From SAR324 cluster bacterium (GTDB lineage: Bacteria; SAR324; JACQKK01), in the NCBI GenBank assembly GCA_022573975.1, contig JACZSY010000012.1, positions 1 through 33,228 on the forward strand: a stretch of 33,228 nucleotides of DNA, in the 5' to 3' direction. Under the pieces are notes generated by a model. It was not told the DNA's origin, did not search any database, and saw only the letters and a list, made by a program, of their open reading frames with translations. The translations under genes and the position numbers were made by a program. Shown piece after piece: positions 7,766-18,666 of the stretch (positions are counted from its first letter, which is position 1; each line of letters starts with the position of its first letter).

Positions 7766-9130
7766 CTACCCCACCTGGGGCAGGCCGCTGAGGGCCTGCT
7801 TCACTGCTTCGGCGGGGTACTCGTAGTCGATCAGGTTGCCCGCGAAGTACTCTTCATAGGCCACCATGTCGAAATGGCCGTGGCCGGAGAGGTTGAAGCA
7901 GATCACTTTCTTCTCCCCGCTTTCCTTGCATTTGAGGGCCTCGTCGATGGCCGCCTTGATGGCATGGGCCGTTTCCGGCGCGGGAATGATGCCTTCGGCC
8001 CGGGCGAAGGTCACCGCCGCCTCGAAGACCGTGTTTTGGTGGTAGGCCACCGCCTCGATCAACCCCAACTGGTAGAGATGGGAAATCAGGGGCGACATGC
8101 CGTGATAGCGCAATCCTCCCGCATGAATGGGGGCGGGCAGGAAGGTGTGCCCCAGGGTGTTCATCTTGAACAGGGGCGTGGTGGCGGCGTTGTCGCCGAA
8201 GTCGTAGGTGTAGCGGCCCTTGGTCAGGCTGGGGCTGGCCATCGGCTCCACGGCGACGATGCGCGCGGACTTGCCGCCGGTCAGGTTCTCCCGCACGAAC
8301 GGGATGGCGAACCCGCCGAAGTTGGAGCCGCCGCCCGCGCAGCCGATCACCACGTCCGGATATTCCCCGGTCATTTCCATCTGTTGCATCACTTCCTGCC
8401 CGATCACGGTCTGATGCATCAGCACATGATTGAGCACCGAACCCAGCGAGTATTTTTTCTTGCCGCCGCTGGAGACCGCCGCTTCCACCGCCTCGGAGAT
8501 GGCGATGCCCAGCGAGCCGGTGGACTCGGGATTGGCTTCCAGCACGGCCTTGCCGGCCTGGGTGTCCTGCGACGGGCTGGGGGTGACCTTCGCGCCATAG
8601 ACCTCCATCATGTTGCGGCGGTAGGGTTTCTGCTCGTAGGAAATCTTGACCATGTACACCTCGCAGGTCAGCCCGAAATATTCGCAGGCCATGGCCAGGG
8701 CGCAGCCCCACTGCCCGGCGCCGGTCTCCGTGGTGAGCGCGTTGATGCCCTCCTCCTTGTTGAAAAAGGCCTGGGCCAGCGCGGTGTTGAGCTTGTGCGA
8801 GCCCACCGGCGAGAGGCTTTCGTTCTTGTAATAAATATGCGCCGGCGTATCCAGGGCCGCCTCCAGCCGCTTGGCGCGGTGCAGGGCGGTGGGCCGCCAC
8901 AGCCGGTAGGCTTCCCGCACCGGGCCGGGGATGTCGATATAGCGCTCCTGGCTCATTTCCTGTTCGATCAAAGCCATCGGAAACAGCGGCGCCAGATCCT
9001 CCGGACCGACGGGTTCGCCGGTGCCGGGATGGAGCACCGGCGGCAGGGGTGTGGGGAGGTCAGCCTGCAGGTTGTACCATTGTTTGGGAATGTCCGCTTC
9101 GCCGAGCAGGAATTTGGTGGAATCGCCCAT
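7766..9130 (-). CDS. trpB: Tryptophan synthase beta chain, TrpB2 type
   Basis: A 454-residue PLP enzyme that joins indole and serine to make tryptophan, or acts as an indole-salvage enzyme. The PLP-binding lysine is Lys113 in [17 protein letters not shown] (135-142) and the phosphate-binding loop [10 protein letters not shown] (264-273) are present. The length and the N-terminal extension (residues 1-75, with [18 protein letters not shown]) are those of the TrpB2 subfamily, not the 400-residue TrpB1 that pairs with TrpA. No trpA or other trp gene is in the window, which fits a stand-alone TrpB2. The start has a GGGAG site 7 nt upstream. Confidence 0.95.
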   Translation of the reverse strand: MGDSTKFLLGEADIPKQWYNLQADLPTPLPPVLHPGTGEPVGPEDLAPLFPMALIEQEMSQERYIDIPGPVREAYRLWRPTALHRAKRLEAALDTPAHIYYKNESLSPVGSHKLNTALAQAFFNKEEGINALTTETGAGQWGCALAMACEYFGLTCEVYMVKISYEQKPYRRNMMEVYGAKVTPSPSQDTQAGKAVLEANPESTGSLGIAISEAVEAAVSSGGKKKYSLGSVLNHVLMHQTVIGQEVMQQMEMTGEYPDVVIGCAGGGSNFGGFAIPFVRENLTGGKSARIVAVEPMASPSLTKGRYTYDFGDNAATTPLFKMNTLGHTFLPAPIHAGGLRYHGMSPLISHLYQLGLIEAVAYHQNTVFEAAVTFARAEGIIPAPETAHAIKAAIDEALKCKESGEKKVICFNLSGHGHFDMVAYEEYFAGNLIDYEYPAEAVKQALSGLPQVG

Positions 9131-11300
<2,170 letters not shown>

Positions 11301-11337
11301 GCGGGCGGGCGGGCCTTGCGCGGCGCCCATCCGCTCC

Positions 11338-11385
11338 TTGACAAGCTCCGTGACAAGCTCCGTGACCGGCTCCGTGACGCGCCCA
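11338..11385. repeat. 12-bp tandem repeat, 4 units, spanning the LptA-like start
   Basis: The units TTGACAAGCTCC, GTGACAAGCTCC, GTGACCGGCTCC and GTGACGCGCCCA follow without gaps. The GTG that begins the fourth unit (11374) is the probable start codon of the next gene. The earlier units offer in-frame GTG codons at 11350 and 11362. Confidence 0.9.
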
Positions 11386-12537
11386 CTCCAGGCAGGCCGC
11401 CGCGGCAGGTGGGGGGCAACACGCCTGTTGCTGATGGTTGCTTTCCTTTTGTCTCCCCAATTCCCGTTTCCTGGTTTTCCCTCCGCGAAAGCGGCCTTCC
11501 TGGAACAATGTCCCAAGGACCGCCAACTCTGCCTTCAGGCCGACAAGAGCGGTGGGATCGACCTGAAAACCGGGGTGGCCCATCTGATGGGCAATGTGAA
11601 GGGGCTGATGCGCGCCCGGCAACTGGAGTTTGAGGGACAAAGCCTGAAAGCTTACCGGGGCGGAGGCAAGGAGTGGGTGCGGCTGGTGATCGAGGGCGGG
11701 GTGCGCATCCGTCAACCGGGCCGCCAATCCAAAAGCGACCGGAGCGTGCTGGAGAAGGGGCGCATCCGGCTCAGTGGAAATGTCACCATCACACAGGGGG
11801 ATATTTCCATCCAGTGCCAGGACGCCCTGCTGGAATCCGATCCGGAGCGCACGGTGGTGCGGGGCGGGCCGGGCGCGCCTTTGCGCATCGTGCTGAAGCG
11901 CGTCCTGGTGGGCGCCCCCCGGAAACCGTCCGCCAAGCCGGTAAACACCGTGATCACGGCCGCCAAGGCCGTGTTGGAGGAAAGCGCCCGTCTGGTGCGG
12001 CTCAGCGGCAATGTGCGCATCCTCCAGTCGGACAACGGCCTGGAAATAAAGGCGGAACGGGTGACGTTGCGCTTCGGGGCCGGCGGGTCGCTGGGATCCT
12101 TCCAGGCCGAAGGCAAGGTCACCATCACCCAGCCGGGACGGGTCATCTCGGCGGAGCGGGCCAGTTCCAGCAACAAAATGCGCACCATCATCCTCTCCGG
12201 CAAGGCCCGCATGCGGCAAAAAGGGCAATTCGACCTTAGCTCGGAAACCCTGGAGGTGCACACGGACTCCCGGCGGGGCGTGATCCAAAGCGCGAACCCC
12301 AAGAAGCCCATCACCCTCCTGCTCGATTTCAAGGAGGATCGAACCCGGCGATTGACCCCGGCGGAAATGACCACCCTGGCCCAACAGGGGGTGCCCCCGC
12401 TGATCCTGGAAAAACTGGGTCCCCTGCTCAATAAATCCTATCCCTCCCCCAAAGCGTTGGAGGCGGCGGTGAAAGCGCGGCTGACCGGGGCCGAATCGCG
12501 GCGCTACCTTTCACGCATTGTGGGAACGGCCCGCTGA
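11374..12537 (+). CDS. lptA: LptA/OstA-like periplasmic protein (lipopolysaccharide transport)
   Basis: About 387 residues from a GTG start. The N-terminus (RPLQAGRRGRWGATRLLLMVAFLL...SAKAAF) is a signal peptide with a basic n-region. The mature part is built of OstA-type beta strands: repeated SGNVxI, RLSGNVTITQGDISIQCQ, VRLSGNVRILQSDNGLEIKAE and ILSGKARMRQ segments. LptA bridges LPS from the inner to the outer membrane. This protein is about twice the size of E. coli LptA (185 residues) and seems to hold two OstA-like halves plus a helical C-terminus. lptB follows 2 bp after the stop, which supports the role. An ATG at 11434 is an alternative start but would remove the basic n-region. Confidence 0.75.
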   Translation: MTRPLQAGRRGRWGATRLLLMVAFLLSPQFPFPGFPSAKAAFLEQCPKDRQLCLQADKSGGIDLKTGVAHLMGNVKGLMRARQLEFEGQSLKAYRGGGKEWVRLVIEGGVRIRQPGRQSKSDRSVLEKGRIRLSGNVTITQGDISIQCQDALLESDPERTVVRGGPGAPLRIVLKRVLVGAPRKPSAKPVNTVITAAKAVLEESARLVRLSGNVRILQSDNGLEIKAERVTLRFGAGGSLGSFQAEGKVTITQPGRVISAERASSSNKMRTIILSGKARMRQKGQFDLSSETLEVHTDSRRGVIQSANPKKPITLLLDFKEDRTRRLTPAEMTTLAQQGVPPLILEKLGPLLNKSYPSPKALEAAVKARLTGAESRRYLSRIVGTAR

Positions 12538-12539
12538 TC

Positions 12540-13403
12540 ATGGCCCCGCCACCCACCGGCCCGGCGCCGGACGAGGCCTCCCTTCCCTCTCAGGCCGCGG
12601 AGGATAAGGGGGAGCCTGACCCTGCTTCCGGCGGGACACCCGGCTCGATCGCCGACACCGATTTCGGCGTGCCTTTCAGCGAGGACATGCTGGCCGCCCG
12701 CGGGCTGGTGAAGCGCTATGCCCGCAGGGTGGTGGTGAACAAGGCCTCCCTGGCCGTGCGGCCTGGGGAGGTGGTCGGACTGCTGGGGCCCAACGGCGCG
12801 GGAAAAACCACCATCTTTTACATGATCGCCGGGGTGATCCGGCCGGAGGCGGGGGACATTTACCTCAAGGGAGACCGCATCACCTCGTTGCCCATTCACA
12901 AAAGGGCGCGCCGGGGGCTGGGCTATCTGCCCCAGGAGCGTTCGGTCTTCCGGCGGCTCACCGTGGAGCAAAACCTGCTGGCCGTGCTGGAGCAAATCCC
13001 GATCTCCCGGGCCGAACGCATGGAACGGATGGAACAGGGGCTGGAGGAATTGAACCTGACCCAGATTCGCGGCTCGCTGGGATTTCAACTCTCCGGGGGC
13101 GAGGCGCGCCGGTTGGAAATCGCGCGCGCCCTGGCCCTGCGGCCCTCGTTCATTCTGCTGGACGAGCCTTTCGCCGGGGTGGACCCCATCGCCGTGCTGG
13201 ACATTCAGGATGTGATCATCCAGATCAAGGGGCGTGGTATCGGGGTGTTGATCACCGACCACAACGTGAGGGAAACCCTCGGCATCACGGACCGGGCCTA
13301 CATCATCAACCAGGGAGAGGTGCTGCTGCATGGCGTGCCGGACGAGCTGGTGCACAACGAGCTGGCGCGGAAAATTTATCTGGGCGAACAGTTCTCGCTA
13401 TAG
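12540..13403 (+). CDS. lptB: LPS export ABC transporter ATP-binding protein LptB
   Basis: A 287-residue ATPase that drives LPS extraction by LptFGC. It has Walker A GPNGAGKT (83-90), the Q-loop PQERSVFRRLTVEQN typical of LptB, the signature LSGGE (184-188), Walker B ILLDEPFAGVDP (205 onward) and the H-loop His241 in TDHNVRE. The LptB tail DELVHNELARKIYLGEQF is present. The first 49 residues are a Pro/Asp/Ser-rich extension absent from most LptB proteins. The ATG at 12687 (MLAARGLVKRY) would give a standard-length protein. I kept 12540 because it lies 2 bp after the lptA stop, which suits coupling. Confidence 0.93.
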   Translation: MAPPPTGPAPDEASLPSQAAEDKGEPDPASGGTPGSIADTDFGVPFSEDMLAARGLVKRYARRVVVNKASLAVRPGEVVGLLGPNGAGKTTIFYMIAGVIRPEAGDIYLKGDRITSLPIHKRARRGLGYLPQERSVFRRLTVEQNLLAVLEQIPISRAERMERMEQGLEELNLTQIRGSLGFQLSGGEARRLEIARALALRPSFILLDEPFAGVDPIAVLDIQDVIIQIKGRGIGVLITDHNVRETLGITDRAYIINQGEVLLHGVPDELVHNELARKIYLGEQFSL

Positions 13404-13711
13404 GAGATCGCGGTAGTTGATCGCCATAGCCGATCGTTCTTTCCACCGCGCCTTGGCCTCCCGGCCACGAAAAATTCTCCCCCCCTCTCATCACGCCTTT
13501 CCCCAGCCAGTCCGGCGCCGGGCGCCGCTTTCGCTCCTGGCGGATTTTCCCGCCCCCCGGCCCCGGTCCATCGGCACCCCGCCGGGTCTTTGGGCAAAAT
13601 CAGTGCCATGGGCTTGCATGGCGCAACGATTTTCGTTAAATTGGAATCCGGAAGGCAAAACGACAAAAGGAATTTGCCGATCTTCGCCATCCCCCTTCCC
13701 ACCGGAAAACG
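13404..13711. other. Intergenic region upstream of rpoN
   Basis: This 308-bp gap is pyrimidine-rich at its centre and more AT-rich in the last 100 bp, where a possible promoter lies. No small gene is evident, and no hibernation factor gene is present here. Confidence 0.4.
13614..13641 (+). promoter_or_regulatory. Possible sigma-70-type promoter of rpoN
   Basis: TTGCAT (13614-13619) and TTAAAT (13636-13641) are separated by 16 bp, about 70 bp before the rpoN ATG. The match is partial and the call rests mostly on position and local AT content. Confidence 0.3.
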
Positions 13712-15397
13712 ATGTCCCTCAATTTAAAACTTCAAATGCGGCTGAGCCAACAGCTCATCATGACGCCGCAATTGCAGCAAGCCATCAAGCTGCTGCAACT
13801 CTCCCGCCAGGAACTGGAGGAATTGATCGATCAGGCCTTGATCGAAAATCCGGTGCTGGAGGAAACCACGGAGGAATCCGAGACCGCCGAGGAGCCCCGC
13901 GCGGACGGCGAAACGGAGGCCGTGAGCGGCGAGAGGGAGGCGGCCCCCGAGGCCAAAGACAATAAGCTGACCGAAAACGATGTGGACTGGCAACAGTACC
14001 TGACATCGGGAAGCGGCATCATCCCGGAGCGCGGAACGAGGGATGGAAGCGATGAATACAACCTGGAAGCCACCATTTCCAGCACCGACTCCCTGCAGGA
14101 ACACGTGCTCTGGCAACTGGACATGGCCCAGATCACCCCGGTGGAAGTTTCCATCGGAAAAATTCTGATCGGCAATCTGGACGAGGACGGCTACCTCACC
14201 CTCAGCATCCAGGAAATGCTCGAAAGCGACCGCGAACTGCACGACAAGATCGCCAAACACCTGAAAAAAGGGATGCTGGCCTTGGGGCCGCTAACCGAAC
14301 TCGATCCCGAAGTGCTGACCTGGCGCCACAACTCCCGGAACGCCGAACCCAAAACCAAAAAGAAAAAAGCCCCTCCGGTTTTCGAGGAAGACGAGGAAAA
14401 ACCTGCCGCCCCGGTGCGCGCGGTTTCCATGCGTCCGGAAGTGGGATCGGCGACCGAACACGTGTTGCGGCTGATCCAGCAGTTCGATCCCATTGGCGTG
14501 GGCGCCCGCAATTTGCGGGAGTGCCTGGAAATTCAGCTCAAGGCCGTGCAACTGGAAGGAGAGCTGCCCTGGCTCATCGTGCATCACGACCTGAAACTGC
14601 TGGAAAACAAGGACCTCAAAAAAGTCGCGCGGCGCCGCAAGGCCGATCTGGAGGCGGTGATCGAGGCCTACAAGCTGATCATGGAACTGGAGCCCAAGCC
14701 GGGCCGTCCTTTTTCCCGGGACAGGGCGCAGACCATCATCCCCGACGTGTATATTTACAAGGTGTTCGGAGACGCGGAGGAGGACGGGGAGGACCGTTTG
14801 GGGGATTACCGGGTGCTGTTGAACGATTCGGGCATCACCCGCCTGCGCATCAACAATTATTACAGGGGGATGGCGGAAAACAATCAGGGCGACACTTCCC
14901 TGACCCATGAATACATTCAGGAAAAAATCAAGGCCGGCAACTGGCTGATGAAGAGCATCGAGCAACGGCAAAAGACCATCCTGCGGGTCACCCGCTCCAT
15001 CCTCAAGCACCAGTATGAATTCTTCGAAAACGGGATCAATTACCTGCGGCCCCTGGTGCTGAAAGATGTCGCCGAGGACATCGAGGTGCACGAGTCCACC
15101 GTCAGCCGCATCACCACCAACAAGTTCGTCCACACCCCCCAGGGCATTTTCGAACTGAAATATTTTTTCACCAGCGGAATCGATCAGGGACACGGCGAGG
15201 TGATCTCATCGAAGAAGATCAAGGACATGATCTTGAAAATCATCACCGGCGAGGACGCCCGCGAACCCCTGACGGACATTCAAATCGCCGAGCATCTTTC
15301 CGATGAGAGCAAAATCAAGGTGGCGCGGAGAACGGTCGCGAAATACCGGGAGGCGTTGAACCTGCTTCCATCCAACAAAAGGAAAAAGATGTTCTGA
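13712..15397 (+). CDS. rpoN: RNA polymerase sigma-54 factor
   Basis: A 561-residue sigma-54. Region I (residues 1-50) has the Gln/Leu-rich activator-interaction segment (RLSQQLIMTPQLQQAIKLLQLSRQELEELI). An acidic region II follows (about 50-95). The core-binding domain includes NLDEDGYLTLS and FDPIGVGARNLRECL. The helix-turn-helix is LKDVAEDIEVHESTVSRITTNKFVHTPQG, and the RpoN box ARRTVAKYRE near the C-terminus reads the -24 element. Within the core-binding domain there is a Lys/Glu/Pro-rich insertion (about residues 199-245) not normally present. It sits upstream of ptsN, the common proteobacterial order. Confidence 0.97.
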   Translation: MSLNLKLQMRLSQQLIMTPQLQQAIKLLQLSRQELEELIDQALIENPVLEETTEESETAEEPRADGETEAVSGEREAAPEAKDNKLTENDVDWQQYLTSGSGIIPERGTRDGSDEYNLEATISSTDSLQEHVLWQLDMAQITPVEVSIGKILIGNLDEDGYLTLSIQEMLESDRELHDKIAKHLKKGMLALGPLTELDPEVLTWRHNSRNAEPKTKKKKAPPVFEEDEEKPAAPVRAVSMRPEVGSATEHVLRLIQQFDPIGVGARNLRECLEIQLKAVQLEGELPWLIVHHDLKLLENKDLKKVARRRKADLEAVIEAYKLIMELEPKPGRPFSRDRAQTIIPDVYIYKVFGDAEEDGEDRLGDYRVLLNDSGITRLRINNYYRGMAENNQGDTSLTHEYIQEKIKAGNWLMKSIEQRQKTILRVTRSILKHQYEFFENGINYLRPLVLKDVAEDIEVHESTVSRITTNKFVHTPQGIFELKYFFTSGIDQGHGEVISSKKIKDMILKIITGEDAREPLTDIQIAEHLSDESKIKVARRTVAKYREALNLLPSNKRKKMF

Positions 15398-15431
15398 AAT
15401 ATCGCCGCAGGCCTTCGCCCTGGAGCGCCGT

Positions 15432-15466
15432 GCCTGGGAGAGTCACCGCCTGGGAGAGCCACCGCC
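15432..15466. repeat. Tandem repeat, 16-bp unit, 2 copies plus 3 bp
   Basis: GCCTGGGAGAGTCACC (15432-15447) is followed by GCCTGGGAGAGCCACC (15448-15463), with one mismatch, then GCC. It lies between rpoN and ptsN. Confidence 0.9.
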
Positions 15467-15557
15467 GGTTCCCATGGCCGCTTCCGGCTTGGGTTTTCGA
15501 TTCCTGTCCCATACGGTTGCCCGTACCGCCTTCAACCCTCTTCCCCCCATCGCCTTC

Positions 15558-16016
15558 ATGAAGTTGCTGGATTACCTGGATCCTTCGCACATCGAACTGA
15601 AACTGGGCGGGGACAACAAGGAGGAAGTGCTGCGCGCCCTGGTCCAGGTGATGGCGGATCAGGGAACCATCGCCAAGCCGGGGCACCTCCTGGATTCGCT
15701 GATGGAACGCGAGGAGTTGGGCTCCACCGGCATCGGGCATGGCGTGGCGATTCCCCACTGCCGCTCAAAGGAACTGGCCCGATCGGTGGTGGTCTTCGGG
15801 CGAACGGAAGCGGAGGTGAATTTCGCATCCATCGACGGCAAGACGGCCAGGATCTTTTTCCTGTTGGTGGCTCCGGAAAACGGGGAAAACCAGCACCTCC
15901 ACCTGCTGGCCAAGATCGCGCGGTTGATGCGGGACGCGGCCATCCGGGAACGGCTGCTGGCCCTGCAGGCCCCCCCGGAGGTTCTGGAACTGCTTGGGCT
16001 GCACGATCTGGAGTGA
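15558..16016 (+). CDS. ptsN: PTS IIA-like nitrogen-regulatory protein PtsN (EIIA-Ntr)
   Basis: A 152-residue PTS EIIA type-2 domain from the ATG at 15558 (MKLLDYLDPSHIEL, the standard PtsN beginning). The phospho-accepting His67 lies in TGIGHGVAIPHCRS. PtsN is phosphorylated by the nitrogen PTS (EI-Ntr, NPr) and adjusts potassium transport, sigma-54-linked nitrogen and envelope responses. No EI-Ntr or NPr gene is in the window. The frame is open upstream to 15474, but the added residues are not family-like. It follows rpoN by about 160 bp, probably in the same transcript. Confidence 0.93.
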   Translation: MKLLDYLDPSHIELKLGGDNKEEVLRALVQVMADQGTIAKPGHLLDSLMEREELGSTGIGHGVAIPHCRSKELARSVVVFGRTEAEVNFASIDGKTARIFFLLVAPENGENQHLHLLAKIARLMRDAAIRERLLALQAPPEVLELLGLHDLE

Positions 16017-16396
16017 CGGCTTCCCGGCCGGCCGGTTAAATGGGTTCCGGCAACGTTCCATCGTGATACCCTCGATCCATGGCCGGTTTTTCCTTGGCGG
16101 CCGGGCCGTTTCGTTGGGATAAATCCGCGCGGAAAAACATCCGGCGGCGCCCCCGCCCGGCGCCACGGTCCACGGTGTTCCGGTTCCCCCTGTTCCGGTT
16201 CACGGCGGCAAAGGCCCACGGCCCACGGCGGCGGGCCACATCCCGGGAGAACCACCGGGTTTTATTGTCCCTTGCCAAAAGGGGGGAATGCTGGCGGGAA
16301 GGTTCCCGAAAAACCGTGGATGGGGTATACAACACCGAACGATTGCGAAAGGGCTTCGCGGGCCGGCTGACAACCAACGAAGGGAGCCATGTTTCA
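16017..16396. other. Intergenic region between ptsN and the EIIA-Man gene
   Basis: 380 bp without a supported gene. The reading frame of the downstream gene is open from 16079, but the translation is Arg-rich and unlike the family. It contains two imperfect 15-bp units (16176-16190, 16191-16205, TGTTCCGGTTCCCCC type) and a doubled GGCCCAC near 16212. hprK and rapZ, often found at this spot in related clusters, are absent. Confidence 0.45.
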
Positions 16397-16825
16397 ATGG
16401 GCACTGAAATCGGTCTGATCATCGCCACCCATGGCCATTTCGCCGGCTCCCTGGTACACACGGCGGAAATGATTCTGGGACGGGAAACCTCGCTCCAGGC
16501 GTTCGAATTTCCCGAGCATGAAACGGCCAATGTTTCGGCCAAAAAATTGAAATCCCTGATCGAAAAAAGCGACCGGGGACGCGGGGTGATCATCCTGTCC
16601 GACCTGTTCGGCGGTACGCCGGGCTCCCTCGCCCTTTCCATGCTGGAGGAAGAGGCGGTGGAGGTGATCAGCGGGGTCAATCTTCCCATGGCGATCGCCG
16701 CCGCCACCCTGGAGCCGGAATTGGACCTTTCCGCGGCTTCACAGTCTCTCATGCTCACCGGGCGCGATGGCATTAAAAAGGCCGGATCGATCCTGAAAGG
16801 AAAGTCCCCGCAGGGGCCGGAATAA
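16397..16825 (+). CDS. PTS EIIA domain protein, mannose family (ManX/EIIA-Man-like)
   Basis: A 142-residue protein of the size of a single EIIA-Man domain. The N-terminus MGTEIGLIIATHGHFAGSLVHTAEMILG carries the phospho-accepting His12 in THG. DLFGGTPGSLAL and GVNLPMAIAA are also conserved in the family. With no EIIB, C or D genes beside it, it most likely has a regulatory role with ptsN and not sugar import; such orphan EIIA-Man proteins occur next to ptsN/rapZ in several proteobacterial groups. An AGGGAG site lies 10 nt before the ATG. EI and HPr genes are not in the window. Confidence 0.9.
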   Translation: MGTEIGLIIATHGHFAGSLVHTAEMILGRETSLQAFEFPEHETANVSAKKLKSLIEKSDRGRGVIILSDLFGGTPGSLALSMLEEEAVEVISGVNLPMAIAAATLEPELDLSAASQSLMLTGRDGIKKAGSILKGKSPQGPE

Positions 16826-16849
16826 TCCCCTTCGTCTCCGCCCTGCGCG

Positions 16850-16909
16850 GTGTTGTTTTTGGTGGTGTTTTTGGTGCTATTTTGGGTGTTGTTTTTGATG
16901 GCATTTTGG
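16850..16909. repeat. 12-bp tandem repeat, 5 units, upstream of pspA
   Basis: Units: GTGTTGTTTTTG, GTGGTGTTTTTG, GTGCTATTTTGG, GTGTTGTTTTTG, ATGGCATTTTGG. The consensus GTGNTNTTTTTG closely resembles the 12-bp unit inside the signal peptide at 4037. It lies in the pspA leader or promoter. Confidence 0.92.
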
Positions 16910-16936
16910 ACGGGGTAATTTTGCCGGAGCACGGGA

Positions 16937-16992
16937 GGCGCGGCACGGAAGGCGCGGCATAGAAGGCACGGCACGGAAGGCGCGGCACGGTG
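16937..16992. repeat. 14-bp tandem repeat, 4 units, upstream of pspA
   Basis: The consensus GGCGCGGCACGGAA is repeated four times (starting 16937, 16951, 16965, 16979) with 0-3 mismatches per unit. It is adjacent to, but unrelated in sequence to, the 12-bp array 30 bp upstream. Confidence 0.92.
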
Positions 16993-17070
16993 TTCTTTCC
17001 CGGGAAAAGCTCCGGCCGCCTTCCCGAATCGATAAACGCCGCTTCGGCGGCAAATCACTCCAGAGGAACA

Positions 17071-17763
17071 ATGGGCATAATTTCTCGATTCTTTACCGTG
17101 GTGCGGTCCAATTTGAACGCCATGTTGAACCGGGCGGAAGACCCCACCAAGATGCTCGAACAAACCCTGATCGACATGGAGGCCGCCTACCGGAAAGCCA
17201 AGGAGCACGTGGCCCGCTCGGTGGCCGATGAAAAACGCCTGCAAAAATCGCTGATGGACCATCAAAACCAGGTTAAGCGTTGGGAGAATCGGGCCATTTT
17301 GGCGATTGAAAACAATGACGACGACCTGGCCAAGGAGGCCCTTCGGCGCAAGAAGGAGCACACCCGGCTGGCCCTGCAGTTCGAGGGGGAACATACGGCG
17401 CATTCGTCCACCGTGGATCGGCTGAAAGACAGCCTGCGGGAACTGGAAAGTAAAATCGAGGAAATCAAGCGCAAGAAAACCCTGCTCATTTCCAAGCAGA
17501 AACGGGCCGAGGCGCAAGATCAAATTTACCAGACCATCGACGGGATAGAATCCGCCGGCGCCATGGACACCATTGACCGGATGGAAAACAAGATCGAGGA
17601 AATGGTCGCGCTGGCCGACGCCCACCAGGAAATGAGCGAGGAATTCAGCGGAAACGCCCTGGAAAAACGCTTCGCCGAACTGGATGCCTCCGGCGCCGAC
17701 GTGGAGTCGGAATTGCTGGAATTGAAACAGCGCGCCCGGATCGAGGACAAGAGCGGACGATAG
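17071..17763 (+). CDS. pspA: Phage shock protein A / IM30 family (ESCRT-III-like)
   Basis: A 230-residue, almost wholly alpha-helical protein. The N-terminal amphipathic helix (MGIISRFFTVVRSNLNAMLNRAEDPTKML) inserts into stressed membranes, and the long coiled coil (about residues 25-190) forms the oligomeric scaffold. The EDPTKMLEQTLIDMEAAY segment is a family hallmark. It protects the inner membrane from leakage. Elsewhere psp genes are often sigma-54-dependent, and rpoN lies 3.4 kb upstream, but no pspF, B or C is visible. AGAGGA lies 4 nt before the start. Two tandem-repeat arrays precede it. Confidence 0.95.
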   Translation: MGIISRFFTVVRSNLNAMLNRAEDPTKMLEQTLIDMEAAYRKAKEHVARSVADEKRLQKSLMDHQNQVKRWENRAILAIENNDDDLAKEALRRKKEHTRLALQFEGEHTAHSSTVDRLKDSLRELESKIEEIKRKKTLLISKQKRAEAQDQIYQTIDGIESAGAMDTIDRMENKIEEMVALADAHQEMSEEFSGNALEKRFAELDASGADVESELLELKQRARIEDKSGR

Positions 17764-17870
17764 CGCCCCTTCCTTCCTCCCGCCGGGCGGGTGCGCGGGG
17801 CCGGGGGGCGGCGAGATTGCGGAGAAACGAGTTCGCCGTGGAGATGCGCCAGACCGGTGGTAAAGGGGAA

Positions 17871-18641
17871 TCACCCGGGGTAGGTGTAGATCATGATGTC
17901 GTAAAACGCATGGCTGTAGGCGGCGAGGGAGAACCCGCGGAAATAATACACACCGGTAAACCAAAGCCCCGCGATGAACCGGAACAGGAAGGTTTGAAAC
18001 TCCAGCGGATAAGCCATGGGTCCTATGTAATGGGCGGCTGAAAAAAGCCCCGCCGCAATGCCGATGGCCGCCGCGGTGGCCAGATAATTGGGAAGCCAGG
18101 GCTTGAACAGCAGCAGCAATCCCCACAACAGCACCACCCGGAAGATGAACTCCTCGAACAATCCGGCGCCCAGGAAGAGGGCGATGTCCTGCACCACTCC
18201 GCCAGACAACGCTCCCGCCGCGGCCAGGGCTTGGGTTTGCAAGGCGGGACCTTCCAATACAAAAGAAGAAATGGCGAAAATAACATTTGAAATAATGGCC
18301 AGCAGCAACCCATAGACCGCAGCCTCCGCGGCCATCGGCCCCAGATACGATCCTTTCAGGCGAATTCCGCCGCGCCGGAGCACCACCATGGCGATCACCA
18401 ATCCCAACAGCATCACCATGGCGGCGTGGGATTGCTTGATATCCAGGCTTCCCAGGATTTGGCGCAACCAGACGTCTCCCAGGTTTCGAATCTGCCCCAT
18501 CTGCGGGTTGCCGCCGATGAAAAGAAGCGCCTCGTAGACCAACAGCATGGGAATGGCCGTCACCACCCCATAATAGGCGCTGCCGGAATGCTTGAAGTAA
18601 CCCGAAAACCGTCCAACCGTTAGATTGGTAGATGATTCCAC
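17871..18641 (-). CDS. CPBP/Rce1-family intramembrane metalloprotease
   Basis: About 256 residues with some seven or eight hydrophobic segments. The three CPBP (ABI/Rce1) motifs are present: EEFIFR (residues 163-168), the FxxxH type FSAAHY (His204) and HAFYD (His244, Asp248). These form the active site within the membrane. Bacterial members are thought to process membrane peptides or prenylated-like substrates; the substrate is unknown. The start is uncertain: a GTG at 18641 precedes the first membrane segment, while a TTG at 18725 would add 28 residues of poor coding character. It is divergent from rsmD. Confidence 0.85.
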   Translation of the reverse strand: MESSTNLTVGRFSGYFKHSGSAYYGVVTAIPMLLVYEALLFIGGNPQMGQIRNLGDVWLRQILGSLDIKQSHAAMVMLLGLVIAMVVLRRGGIRLKGSYLGPMAAEAAVYGLLLAIISNVIFAISSFVLEGPALQTQALAAAGALSGGVVQDIALFLGAGLFEEFIFRVVLLWGLLLLFKPWLPNYLATAAAIGIAAGLFSAAHYIGPMAYPLEFQTFLFRFIAGLWFTGVYYFRGFSLAAYSHAFYDIMIYTYPG

Positions 18642-18666
18642 GTTCTCACCCGAACAAATTGACAAT

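Noticed and set aside
13604-13625. Sigma-54 promoter for rpoN autoregulation
   Set aside because: A GG-N10-GC spacing exists near 13610, but the flanking bases do not match TGGCAC and TTGC.
16937-16992. CRISPR array
   Set aside because: Units are 14 bp and directly joined, without unique spacers. None of the other arrays in the window has spacers either.
16036-18126. 696-codon minus-strand open frame across the EIIA and pspA genes
   Set aside because: It runs through three recognised genes and two repeat arrays. The 12-bp period simply keeps several frames open (NTQNSTKNTTKNNT).
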